This document shows, one piece after another, positions 1 to 8,422 of a DNA stretch of 52,770 nt (the first letter of the stretch is position 1; the number at the start of each line of letters is the position of its first letter). The notes under the pieces are model-generated. The model saw nothing but the letters and a program-made list of their open reading frames with translations, did no database searches and was not told where the DNA came from. Both the position numbers and the translations under genes were made by a program. This DNA comes from Opitutales bacterium (lineage in GTDB: Bacteria > Verrucomicrobiota > Verrucomicrobiia > Opitutales > UBA2995), in the NCBI GenBank assembly GCA_022824405.1, contig JAJDZZ010000049.1, positions 1 to 52,770 on the forward strand. Direction: 5' to 3'.

Positions 1-2
1 TG

Positions 3-83
3 CATTCACAAGAAGCATACGAAATGCTTATCCCCGGCAGCAGGGCCATAAGAATTGCTGAAACTCTGGGTGAGAGAACTTAG
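3..83 (+). CDS. possible C-terminal tail of a gene cut by the window edge
   Basis: Frame 3 is open from the window edge to a TAG at 81-83 and would encode a 26-residue C-terminal tail, HSQEAYEMLIPGSRAIRIAE followed by TLGERT. The composition is protein-like, but the stretch is too short to assign to a family. It could equally be chance open frame in non-coding DNA. If real, it lies 62 nt before the proposed start of the TonB receptor and on the same strand. Confidence 0.3.
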   Translation, partial: HSQEAYEMLIPGSRAIRIAETLGERT

Positions 84-145
84 CTTTTAACGCTTTTATC
101 AATCAAAGTTGAAAAATACGCGGTTACCGGATCTGCCCGATAAAC

Positions 146-3100
146 TTGTTTGCAACACTCTCTGCTGCCATGACCTTAGGGATTGCAGGCACGCTAACGG
201 CCCAGGAAGTCGATGACGATGAGATCTTCGAATTGAGCCCCTTTACTATCGATGCCTCCGAAGATACCGGATACACGGCCACCGCCACCCTGGCCGGAAC
301 CCGGGTCCGTACAAACCTGAAGGACCTGGGCGCCGCCATCAGCGTCTACACTGAGGAATTTATGAACGACACTGCGGCCACGGACGCAGCCACTTTGTTG
401 TCCTACACCTCCAACACCGAGGTGGGAGGCTTCCAGGGAAACTTTTCCGGAGCTGGACCCGACCTGAACAACGGGGGCCGTTTCATGCAGAGGGATGAAA
501 GGACCAATCCACAATTCAATCAGAGGATTCGGGGGTTGGGACGTGCCGACTTGACCCGAGGTCTATTCCTGACCTCTATCCCTTTCGACCGTTACAATAC
601 CGAACGCGTAACCGTAAGCCGCGGCCCCAACTCTCTGCTCTTCGGTATTGGCAGTCCCGGTGGGGTTATTGACAATTCCACCAAGCAAGCGGTTCTCAAC
701 AATGATTTCGGCGAACTGGGCTTACGTTTCGACAACAACAGCAGTTGGCGGGCTGAACTGGATTACAACAAGAGCATTGTACAGGATCGGGTGTCCCTGC
801 GGGTTGCGTTGTTGAACGAAAGCCAAAAGTACCAGCAGGAACCGACCTTCGATGACCAGGATCGTTACTACGTCGCTCTAAATGCAGTGCTATTCGATAA
901 TGCGGGGAGCGACATATTGGATGCTACGCGTTTTCGGGCCAATTTCGAACAAGGTGATCAAAGCGGATCTCCTGTGGAAATTATTCCACCTACGGTTGCT
1001 TACCACGGTTGGTTCGAACCGCTTCCCACGGGCATCGAGCAGTATTCCGGTGTAGCTCCTCCGGGGCGTGTGCTTTCTCCAGCCGATGGAGGAACCTGGG
1101 AATTCCAGACGACCTTCAATCCCTTCCTGATAAATTCTGAAGCAGGCATTAACACAAACACTCACCCGAACTGGTTCCGTTGGATTGCAGCGACCTGGAA
1201 TGATGCCAGCAACCCGGCAGCCAACTTGGGGATTGGCGGGCTTCAGGGCTATCAGGGCCTGTTGACTTGGAGCGCCGGACGCGGTGATACACTGGAAAGC
1301 ACGGGGTTATATAACAAACCTGGAACCATTGCCGCCTTTGGCCCGGATGCTCCACCCGACATGCGGATAAATCGAACCGTTTCCTACCACGCCAATAGCC
1401 CGTATTCCGAACCCTACGCAATAGGGTTCGCCCCGCCTACGATTCAGAATCGAGCGGTCTTCGATTACCGGAACAAAATTTATTCGGGCGGGATTGACCG
1501 CATAGAACGGGAGTTCGACGCCCAGAACATTGCCTTGGAGCAGAGTTTTTTCGACAATAAACTGGCTGTGGAATTTGCCTACGATAAACAGCGCTACGAA
1601 ACCTACCAGGATTTCCTCTTCACAGGCAGTGGGGGGACGAGTACGACCGGGCCTTACGACCTCTATGTGAGCATCGTGGAATACCTGCCGGACGGAGAAC
1701 CCAATCCGAATCTCGGCCGGGCCTACACTCGGGTGGGCCGACCGGAAACGCGCTTAAGTGAGGTCGACCGGGAAACCTTCCGTATAACCGCTTTTGGCGA
1801 AATAGACTTCACCGAAAAGGACGGTTGGCTCAAATGGCTCGGGCGGCATCGGATCGCCGGCCTCTACAACGATCATGCCCGGGACAACCACAGCATGAAT
1901 TGGCGGGAAGCTTGGGTGAGCAATGAGTTTGATGTGCGGGCAGCCTTGCAGGGACCCAATCTGAACAGCGCCCGCAGCACCGCAAGTTATGTAATTTACA
2001 CCAGTGATTCCTTATTGGGTGTGCAATCTCTGGACGATGTTCGCATTCAGCAGATTCAAATAGATCGCCCTCAGCCCGGGGACCAATACAACGTCATCTA
2101 CACGGACACCAGTTCTGCAAACAGAGAAATTGCGGAACGCCGATTGAAGACAGGCAGGGTTCAAGTAGAACGCTATCTCTTTTCCGAAGGGATCAGTCGA
2201 ACTGAAATCGAGGCCAATGCTTTCGCGTGGCAGACCTATTTGTTCAATGAAAATATCGTAGGTCTCTACGGTTACCGTGAGGATGATACCATAAATTTTG
2301 CCCGGGCAAGTGAAGCCGAGGTCGGCATGGATGATCGGGTAGAACTTGGACGTTGGAATCCCGAGTTTACACGGCTTTCGACAACCCCGAGCCTGGTGGA
2401 ATCCGGAGATACCACAACCTGGAGCGTGGTGGCGAGGCTTCCGGATAATTTCCTTGGAGACCTTCCGGGTGGCATGGAAATTCAAGGGCACATTGCGGAA
2501 TCGGAAAACTTCAATCCGGTAGGGCTCCGCAACAACTCCCTGGGCCAGGCAATTAGTCAGCCCACCGGGACTACGGCGGAATATGGCTTTCAGATTGGTT
2601 TTAATGAGAACAAGTTCATTGTGAAAGCCAACTGGTTTGAAACCGCACTCAACGACGTCGATGCAGGTCCACGGGTGAACGTGGGCAATGAGGCCTATGG
2701 AAGAATCAACAACTACCGTGATTCCGAACTGAATCTGCAACGGACCTTCGACAATCAACTCGTCACGGTTCAAGGAGATCCTGCGGCCTTTCCGATCCAG
2801 GATTATCAAGCCTTTTACGACACCATGTTGAGCATAGTTCCCGACGCTTTTAAGGCGATTACCAATCCCCGCTTGGTGGATAACGAACTCAATGACGGGG
2901 TTTGGGATACGCTGGAATGGGATCAGATTCCCAACCTGAGGTCCACCCAGGATCGTGTCGCCGAGGGCTTTGAACTGGAATTGATCGCAAATCCTTCACC
3001 GGGTTGGCGCATTCTCGCCAACATCAGTCAGCAGGAAACCGTGCAAAGCAACACAGCCTCGGTAATGGCTGCGGTGGTGGAAGAATTTACCGCCGGCATG

Positions 3101-3619
3101 CAAAGTTCGCGGATTGGGGAATTGCGAAGGGATCCCACCGGCACCGTTCAAACGCGGCCCATCGACGAAATCTGGCTGTCTGAAAGTGTAGCTGAAGTTC
3201 GGGGAGCTGCTGCCTTGGACAATACGGTTTCCAACGAACAACGGGAGTGGCGTTACACTTTTGTTTCCACCTACCGCTTCATGGAAGGCGCCTTACGCGG
3301 CTTCTCCGTTGGTGGCGCCGCTCGCTGGGAAGACCAAGCTGCCACCGGTTATGTATTTGTCGTCGAGCCCGAAACTGGAGTCCCGATACCAGACGTGAAC
3401 CGACCGTTTTTCGACGATGGATTGTTCAGTGGAGACCTCTGGTTGGCCTACGAGAAACAACTGACCGACAGGATCAACTGGAGGGTTCAGTTGAATGTCC
3501 GCAACGCATTTGGGGATGATGATGACATTCCGGTAAAAACCAATCCGGACGGTCAGGTGTCGGTAATTCGTATACCAAATCCGCAAACCATTTACCTGAG
3601 CAATACCTTCAGGTTCTAA
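146..3619 (+). CDS. TonB-dependent outer-membrane receptor
   Basis: This 1157-residue protein is an outer-membrane TonB-dependent receptor that would take up a large substrate, possibly a glycan fragment or siderophore, using energy from TonB-ExbBD. A short hydrophobic signal-like N-terminus ends TLTAQ. It is followed by the FELSPFTIDAS segment typical of Opitutae receptors and a plug domain (about residues 45-200, with the RGLGRADLTRG and RVTVSRGPNSLLFGIGSPGG motifs). The rest is a long beta-barrel ending in a C-terminal Phe (SNTFRF), the usual outer-membrane sorting residue. The start is uncertain. The only in-frame starts near the signal peptide are TTG at 146 and ATG at 170; an in-frame stop lies at 110-112 and no ATG lies between. 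The resulting signal peptide lacks its usual basic N-region. The substrate cannot be read from the sequence. Confidence 0.93.
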   Translation: MFATLSAAMTLGIAGTLTAQEVDDDEIFELSPFTIDASEDTGYTATATLAGTRVRTNLKDLGAAISVYTEEFMNDTAATDAATLLSYTSNTEVGGFQGNFSGAGPDLNNGGRFMQRDERTNPQFNQRIRGLGRADLTRGLFLTSIPFDRYNTERVTVSRGPNSLLFGIGSPGGVIDNSTKQAVLNNDFGELGLRFDNNSSWRAELDYNKSIVQDRVSLRVALLNESQKYQQEPTFDDQDRYYVALNAVLFDNAGSDILDATRFRANFEQGDQSGSPVEIIPPTVAYHGWFEPLPTGIEQYSGVAPPGRVLSPADGGTWEFQTTFNPFLINSEAGINTNTHPNWFRWIAATWNDASNPAANLGIGGLQGYQGLLTWSAGRGDTLESTGLYNKPGTIAAFGPDAPPDMRINRTVSYHANSPYSEPYAIGFAPPTIQNRAVFDYRNKIYSGGIDRIEREFDAQNIALEQSFFDNKLAVEFAYDKQRYETYQDFLFTGSGGTSTTGPYDLYVSIVEYLPDGEPNPNLGRAYTRVGRPETRLSEVDRETFRITAFGEIDFTEKDGWLKWLGRHRIAGLYNDHARDNHSMNWREAWVSNEFDVRAALQGPNLNSARSTASYVIYTSDSLLGVQSLDDVRIQQIQIDRPQPGDQYNVIYTDTSSANREIAERRLKTGRVQVERYLFSEGISRTEIEANAFAWQTYLFNENIVGLYGYREDDTINFARASEAEVGMDDRVELGRWNPEFTRLSTTPSLVESGDTTTWSVVARLPDNFLGDLPGGMEIQGHIAESENFNPVGLRNNSLGQAISQPTGTTAEYGFQIGFNENKFIVKANWFETALNDVDAGPRVNVGNEAYGRINNYRDSELNLQRTFDNQLVTVQGDPAAFPIQDYQAFYDTMLSIVPDAFKAITNPRLVDNELNDGVWDTLEWDQIPNLRSTQDRVAEGFELELIANPSPGWRILANISQQETVQSNTASVMAAVVEEFTAGMQSSRIGELRRDPTGTVQTRPIDEIWLSESVAEVRGAAALDNTVSNEQREWRYTFVSTYRFMEGALRGFSVGGAARWEDQAATGYVFVVEPETGVPIPDVNRPFFDDGLFSGDLWLAYEKQLTDRINWRVQLNVRNAFGDDDDIPVKTNPDGQVSVIRIPNPQTIYLSNTFRF

Positions 3620-3832
3620 TTCTCCCAGCGGGGAAGAAGCTTTGGGAAATAGCCGCAAAAGATCGCAAAGAGCATAAAGGGATAAGAGTTGCTGAGAGGG
3701 AGCAGGAGGCAAATGGTTGCCAAAGATCGCAAAGGGCGCAAAAGGACCCCCTTTTTTCCTAAATCTCTGTGCCCTCTGTGTCCTCTGTGGTTAATCCCTC
3801 CAAGAATTCACGGGAAAACGCCCCGCTTCCAT
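3620..3832. repeat. intergenic short dispersed repeats (GCAAAG / CACAGAG type)
   Basis: The gap between the convergent receptor and oxidoreductase genes holds two imperfect copies of a GCAAAAGATCGCAAAG-like motif (near 3652 and 3717). A stretch that reads, on the minus strand, as the periodic ACCACAGAGGACACAGAGGGCACAGAG follows (about 3765-3795). These are low-complexity interspersed repeats resembling the 51-kb and 6.9-kb repeats in this window. No gene or clear terminator is visible. Confidence 0.6.
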
Positions 3833-5146
3833 TCACACTGCCCAATCCTCCCGTGCCGGTCGATTTCTCAACCCGTTGGCATGGGCATCCTGGACGAAAC
3901 TCTCGCGAACGGGATCCCATTTCAGGGGACGCTTCAACTCGATGGCGATGTTCGACAGGTGACATAAGGTCGCGGACCGATGCCCAATCTCTACTCCGGC
4001 ATGGAGCTGTTCTGATTTCCGAGTGCGTATGCAATCAAACCAGTTTTGCAAGTGACCTCCCTTTGTATGCCGCATGGAGATGGGCAAATCCTTGGAATGC
4101 CTGCGAATGAGTTCTTTAGGCGTCGTGTGGAGTTCGCCACGGTTCACGTATAGCTGACCTTCAGTACCATAAAAGGTGACGCCGTTTTTCCCGCTCTTCA
4201 GGTGCATGGTAACCCCGCTGGCATACTCGAAGTCCACGTCGATATCAAAGAACGATGTATGCCTGGAACCGAAGGGATTTCTTTCTCCCATACCTCGGAC
4301 CATCACCGGCCCGGTATCGTCGGCGCCTATTCCGGATTGCGCCGTATCCAGAAAATGAGCGCCCCAATTGGCAATCTCGCCTCCCGAAATCTCCGGAACG
4401 AACCGGAAGTTGTAGTGAACACGTTCCGAATGGTAGTCACTCCAAGGAGCGGGCCCGAGCCACATATTGTAATTGAGATGGGGTGGCACAGGTTCCGCCT
4501 CCCAGGTCTCTGCGCTCCCCGGACGCGTTTTAATGGCAACCTCAACGTGTTTCACCTCTCCGATCAAACCGTTCCGCACTATTTCCGAAGCGATTACAAA
4601 CCGCTCGTCGGATCGCTGCTGACTGCCCACTTGAACCACCTTTTCATGGGTCGTCGCCAGTTCAACCAACTCCCGGCCTTCCACAATATGCAGCGATAGC
4701 GGCTTTTCCACGTAAACGTCCTTTCCGGCCAGGATGGCGGCCTTGGCCATGGGCACATGCCAATGATCGGGAGTGGCGATCACTACGGCGTCAATGTCGT
4801 CCCGGGCCACAAGATCCCTGAAATCCCCGAAACCTTTTATCCCTTCATACCTGGTTTTTCCGTATTGTTCTGCGTATTGAGCGGAAGCTTTCCCGATCGC
4901 GTCCGATTGCACGTCGCCGTCCACGTCGCAGATGGCGACAACCTGGCAATCTTCACTGCTCACCAAGGTGGGAAGATGAACCCTTCCTCCCTGGTTCTTG
5001 GCTCCGATCAAGGCCAATTGAATCCGGTCATTGGCTGACTTTCCAGTAGCAGAAGATGTGCTTGCTGCGAACGTTGAAATTAATCCAGGCGTCGTAGCGC
5101 TCAAGGCGCTCAAGGTGGATAGTTTTGCAAAATCTCTTCTATTCAT
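3833..5146 (-). CDS. Gfo/Idh/MocA family oxidoreductase with Tat-type signal
   Basis: This 437-residue NAD(P)-dependent oxidoreductase belongs to the Gfo/Idh/MocA family, which acts mostly on sugars and cyclitols. The N-terminus MNRRDFAKLSTLSALSATTP resembles a twin-arginine signal (RRDF then a hydrophobic run), suggesting export of the folded cofactor-bound protein. A Rossmann fold follows (LIGAKNQGGRVHLP, CDVDGD). The family EKP motif is present (VYVEKPLSLH), and GGEIANWGAHFLDTAQ carries the C-terminal-domain His/Asp region. It is encoded convergently to the TonB receptor, as is common in Opitutae polysaccharide-utilisation neighbourhoods. The substrate cannot be assigned. Confidence 0.92.
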   Translation of the reverse strand: MNRRDFAKLSTLSALSATTPGLISTFAASTSSATGKSANDRIQLALIGAKNQGGRVHLPTLVSSEDCQVVAICDVDGDVQSDAIGKASAQYAEQYGKTRYEGIKGFGDFRDLVARDDIDAVVIATPDHWHVPMAKAAILAGKDVYVEKPLSLHIVEGRELVELATTHEKVVQVGSQQRSDERFVIASEIVRNGLIGEVKHVEVAIKTRPGSAETWEAEPVPPHLNYNMWLGPAPWSDYHSERVHYNFRFVPEISGGEIANWGAHFLDTAQSGIGADDTGPVMVRGMGERNPFGSRHTSFFDIDVDFEYASGVTMHLKSGKNGVTFYGTEGQLYVNRGELHTTPKELIRRHSKDLPISMRHTKGGHLQNWFDCIRTRKSEQLHAGVEIGHRSATLCHLSNIAIELKRPLKWDPVRESFVQDAHANGLRNRPAREDWAV

Positions 5147-5327
5147 GGATAACTGAAGGTTGTGTTAATGCCAAATATGGCGGAGCGATTGAAATTCTGC
5201 CAAACAATTTTCCTCCAACCGAGGAGAGGGGGTCGACTTTTCGTTGGAAGGAAAAAAAGAGACCGGGTCTTGACCATATACAACCCAAGTTGATTCGATA
5301 CATCTCTTCTCTATTGACCAATTCTTT

Positions 5328-6854
5328 ATGAGTATGAGCCAAGAAAGTGAACCAGAGCCTGCATCGCCGTCCAGGCTGAGGCAGGGACCTGTTCCGGCCG
5401 GAAGCGATGAGGCGACCGACGGGCTGCAGATGTCGCCGGATCGGATGCTCGACCTTGCGCGCCGAGCCGCCGAACTCGTTGTCAATCGAATCGAGTCCCT
5501 GCCTGGGGAATTGGCTTGGGATGGAGAATTCCGGCAGGGACTGCTCGATGATCTGATGGAGGATCCTCCCGAGAAAGGGCGGCCGGGCGAGGAGGTGCTC
5601 GATAGAGCCGCTCGGGATATCCTGCCGTTGGGGCTTCGCCTCGATCACCCGCGGTCGTTCGGGTTTATCCCATCCTCGCCCACTTGGCCTGGCATATTGG
5701 CTGATTTCATGGCTGCCGGCTATAACATCAATGCCTGCTCCTGGCTATGTGCCAGCGGCCCGAGCCAGCTTGAACTGGTAGTGATTGACTGGTTTCGACG
5801 CTGGCTCGGCTATCCGGAGGGCGCGGGCGGGTTGTTCACCAGCGGCGGTTCGGCGGCAAGCCTCGATGCGTTCGTTGCGGCCAGGGAAGCGGCCGGCCAT
5901 CCCCAGCGCGGGACTATTTACCTGAGCGATCAGAGTCACACGGCATTGCTGCGAGCGGCAAACATCGTCGGCATCCGCAGGGAGTGCATACGAAGGATCC
6001 CGAGCGACCGGAGTTTTCGTATGGATATGGAGACTCTGAAGCGCTCGGTGTCGCGGGACCGGGCGGATGGATACACTCCGGTGGCGATCTGCGCCAATGC
6101 CGGAACCGGCAGCACGGGGACCATCGACCCGCTTGGGGATATGGCGGAGTTCTGCTCGGAAGAAAGCATCTGGCTTCACGTGGATGCCGCCTACGGGGGG
6201 TTCGCCGTTTTGACCGAAGCGGGCAAGCGGCTCTTGCGCGGAATCGAGCGGGCCGATTCGGTTGGGCTGGACGCCCACAAGTGGTTATTCCAGCCCTACG
6301 AGGCGGGATGCCTCCTGGTTCGGGACATCCATACGCTGGAGACGGCATTCGAGCTTCGCCACGCAATGCTTCAGGACACCTATTGGGGAGCGAATCACCC
6401 CAATTTCTCTGTTCGAGGCCTTCAATTGAGCCGTTCCTTTCGAGCCTTGAAGGTTTGGATGTCGATTCAGACCTTCGGCATGGCAGCATTTCGCCGGTCC
6501 GTGGCCAATGCCATGGAGTTAGCCGTGCAGGCCGAGGCCTACATCCAAGCAAGCCCGACGCTCGAAGTCACCAATCCCGTTTCACTTGGAATAGTGTGTT
6601 TTCGTGTCAATCCTGCCGATGCAGCGTTCGAGGAGACCGCGCTGGAGGCGATCAACCGAAAGGTGCTTGCCCAGATCCTCTGGAACAACTCCGCCTTCAT
6701 TTCATCGACCTCGTTGCGCCGGAAATTCTCTCTAAGGCTCTGCATCGTTAATCATAATACGACTTGGGAGGATGTGCTCGAGACGCTCCAGGCTATTGAA
6801 CGCTTTGGCAGGGAGGAAGGTTCGCAAAGCTCTCCAATGAGGAAGGAGGAATAG
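5328..6854 (+). CDS. PLP-dependent group II decarboxylase (aromatic-amino-acid-decarboxylase-like)
   Basis: This 508-residue fold-type I PLP enzyme belongs to the pyridoxal-dependent decarboxylase family that includes aromatic-L-amino-acid, glutamate and cysteine-sulfinate decarboxylases. The FTSGGSAASLDA segment contacts the PLP phosphate. HVDAAYGGFA places Asp286 against the pyridine nitrogen, and DAHKWLF gives Lys318 as the Schiff-base lysine. The first 35 residues are charged and Pro-rich and look like an extension. No good ribosome-binding site precedes ATG 5328, and a second ATG lies at 5334. It is the leftmost gene of the RiPP island and converges on the halogenase-like gene. A role in decarboxylating Trp, Cys or a released core product is inference; an ordinary amino-acid decarboxylase is possible. 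It is not a LanD/PpcDC-type flavoprotein decarboxylase. Confidence 0.9.
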   Translation: MSMSQESEPEPASPSRLRQGPVPAGSDEATDGLQMSPDRMLDLARRAAELVVNRIESLPGELAWDGEFRQGLLDDLMEDPPEKGRPGEEVLDRAARDILPLGLRLDHPRSFGFIPSSPTWPGILADFMAAGYNINACSWLCASGPSQLELVVIDWFRRWLGYPEGAGGLFTSGGSAASLDAFVAAREAAGHPQRGTIYLSDQSHTALLRAANIVGIRRECIRRIPSDRSFRMDMETLKRSVSRDRADGYTPVAICANAGTGSTGTIDPLGDMAEFCSEESIWLHVDAAYGGFAVLTEAGKRLLRGIERADSVGLDAHKWLFQPYEAGCLLVRDIHTLETAFELRHAMLQDTYWGANHPNFSVRGLQLSRSFRALKVWMSIQTFGMAAFRRSVANAMELAVQAEAYIQASPTLEVTNPVSLGIVCFRVNPADAAFEETALEAINRKVLAQILWNNSAFISSTSLRRKFSLRLCIVNHNTTWEDVLETLQAIERFGREEGSQSSPMRKEE

Positions 6855-6937
6855 ACTCTCGCCAAAATCACCAGGAACGCAAAGGATCCGGCTTTGCCGG
6901 AACAGGAGTTAACGGATGGGGGACAATCCACCCCCCC
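6854..6937. repeat. dispersed hairpin repeat, copy 1
   Basis: This 84-nt element begins GACTCTCGCC. It contains a CCGGC-TTT-GCCGG hairpin and ends in a degraded G5/C6 hairpin. It matches 51276-51360 over its whole length with about a dozen differences. It sits directly after the decarboxylase stop codon, between convergent genes. A transcription-terminating role is possible, but no T-run follows. Confidence 0.7.
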
Positions 6938-6983
6938 AATTGTTACGATAAACGGATGAGGGCCTATAGAGTACCAGTGCGGG

Positions 6984-8255
6984 TCAGGACTGGCAGCCAA
7001 GTCCCTGAGACACCTGGCAATAACTGGTGAGGGGGACCGCGCACATCCGATTCCAGTCCGATTTGTCGATGACGGACTGGTTCATCAGTTCGATCATTTC
7101 GTCGAACTTGCCGAGCGCGTCGCAACCCACCGCTTCGGGGGCGGCCGCTTTTCTGTGCCGTGGCCAAGCGCGGGAACGGGCGTGGCGCCAGAATTTGCTG
7201 TCGTAGCGGGAGCCGCAGGAATAGTGCCAGCCGACGAACAGACCGTAGCGGAGCATGTTGTCGATGAGAAATCGATTGACTACCGGGGCGTCCCGTTCGA
7301 GGTGCTCCGCCGGACGATTGAGTCGTATGTGGAGAACCATCCCGATCTGCAACTGCGCCGATACGATTGCGGTTGCTTCGAGGGGTTCCATAAAGGCCGC
7401 AGCGTTGCCGATACGGGCCACCGCGCCATCGAAAATTTGACGGTGGACAAAATTGGGAAACGGAATGACGGCGCGTTGCTCGAATTCCGATATGCCATCG
7501 GTTTCAAGGAAAGCGTCAAAGTCCGATTCGACTTGCGCAAGGCTGGATAAATCGCGGTTGAAGATGTACCCGTAGGACGTGTGTACCGTCAAAGGAATGA
7601 CAAATATCCAACCGTGCGGGCGCGCCACGGCACGTGTGTAGGTAGGTTGCAGAAACGGCCCGTCCCCTTCTGCTCCGACCATCGTCGGACAGCGGCGGAT
7701 GACGGCTGTATTGGTGGGTATGAAGGAGATGTCTATGTGCCGGTCCGGATGAAGCTCTTTCGGAAAGCCGCGGGCATCGAAGACCAAGTCGTAGCGTTCC
7801 GAGGCCATGCCCTCGAACTCCACTAGAGCGCCACCCTCAACCCTGGAGATATTGAGCACTTTCGCGTCGATGTGACGCGCGCGGGCGCTTTCCTGCAGCA
7901 GGTCCGACATCGTGTCGGCGGAAAGGTGATAGGCGTAAGATACCTGTTGGGGCGTGAAGTAGTGGATAAATTCCCGATTGCGACGGCCCCATCCCTCAAA
8001 CGCCACCCCGTATTTACGGGTTCCATTCAGGCGTTTCTGGACGGTTTCATGGGGAAGACAAGTCAGTTTGCGCAATTCCTGAACGAGGCTCGGCCAACTG
8101 CCTTCTCCCACTCCGATAACCGGGATGCGGGAATCATAAATGTGGTGCAGTTCGTGGTCCCCGTCGGGGAGAAGACGGGTTACGCTGGCGGCAGCCATGG
8201 ACCCTGCCGTTCCTCGCCCGATAACTGCGATCTTCTGTAAGGATTGGGGATTTAT
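6984..8255 (-). CDS. flavin-dependent halogenase-like protein, non-canonical start
   Basis: The product resembles FAD-dependent tryptophan halogenases and related monooxygenases. Visible motifs are the dinucleotide-binding KIAVIGRGTAGSMAA (family consensus GGGTAGWMAA), IGVGEGSWPSL, and GTRKYGVAFEGW with a lysine at the position of the halogenase catalytic lysine. GWIFVIPL stands where halogenases have GWxWxIP, and AAAFMEPLEATAI follows. The FAD motif lies upstream of the first ATG (8196-8198), yet no ATG, GTG or TTG occurs between it and the in-frame stop at 8298-8300. An ATA codon at 8253-8255 sits exactly where a start would be expected, giving MNPQSLQKIAVIGRGTAG. I set the start there (423 residues, shorter than the roughly 500-540 of typical Trp halogenases). 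It may be an ATA-initiated gene or one whose start decayed. Trp of the adjacent precursor core is an attractive substrate, by inference. Confidence 0.78.
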   Translation of the reverse strand: MNPQSLQKIAVIGRGTAGSMAAASVTRLLPDGDHELHHIYDSRIPVIGVGEGSWPSLVQELRKLTCLPHETVQKRLNGTRKYGVAFEGWGRRNREFIHYFTPQQVSYAYHLSADTMSDLLQESARARHIDAKVLNISRVEGGALVEFEGMASERYDLVFDARGFPKELHPDRHIDISFIPTNTAVIRRCPTMVGAEGDGPFLQPTYTRAVARPHGWIFVIPLTVHTSYGYIFNRDLSSLAQVESDFDAFLETDGISEFEQRAVIPFPNFVHRQIFDGAVARIGNAAAFMEPLEATAIVSAQLQIGMVLHIRLNRPAEHLERDAPVVNRFLIDNMLRYGLFVGWHYSCGSRYDSKFWRHARSRAWPRHRKAAAPEAVGCDALGKFDEMIELMNQSVIDKSDWNRMCAVPLTSYCQVSQGLGCQS

Positions 8256-8336
8256 AACTGCAAATTGGATTTGGAAAGGGGCATTGTCAATTTTCCGCTA
8301 TAATTCCCAAATCAAAAATATCGCTCTTAATGGGAC

Positions 8337-8365
8337 TTGACCATACCTGGAATTTACTTTAAAAG
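8337..8365 (+). promoter_or_regulatory. candidate promoter of the precursor gene
   Basis: TTGACC at 8337-8342 and TAAAAG at 8360-8365 are separated by 17 nt, which fits a sigma-70-type promoter 58 nt upstream of the precursor start. The surrounding leader is AT-rich and contains AAGAAAATATTTTTTCTT, a weak hairpin. The assignment rests on pattern only. Confidence 0.4.
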
Positions 8366-8422
8366 TCTCCAAAGAAAATATTTTTTCTTCACGATCAACT
8401 AAATAAAATAAGGAGGAATACC

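Noticed and set aside
2012-2809. 265-codon minus-strand open frame inside the TonB receptor
   Set aside because: It is antisense to a clear receptor gene and has no family-like motifs.
5914-6552. 212-codon minus-strand open frame antisense to the decarboxylase
   Set aside because: Arg/Pro/Ser/Cys-rich composition typical of an antisense shadow of a GC-rich gene.
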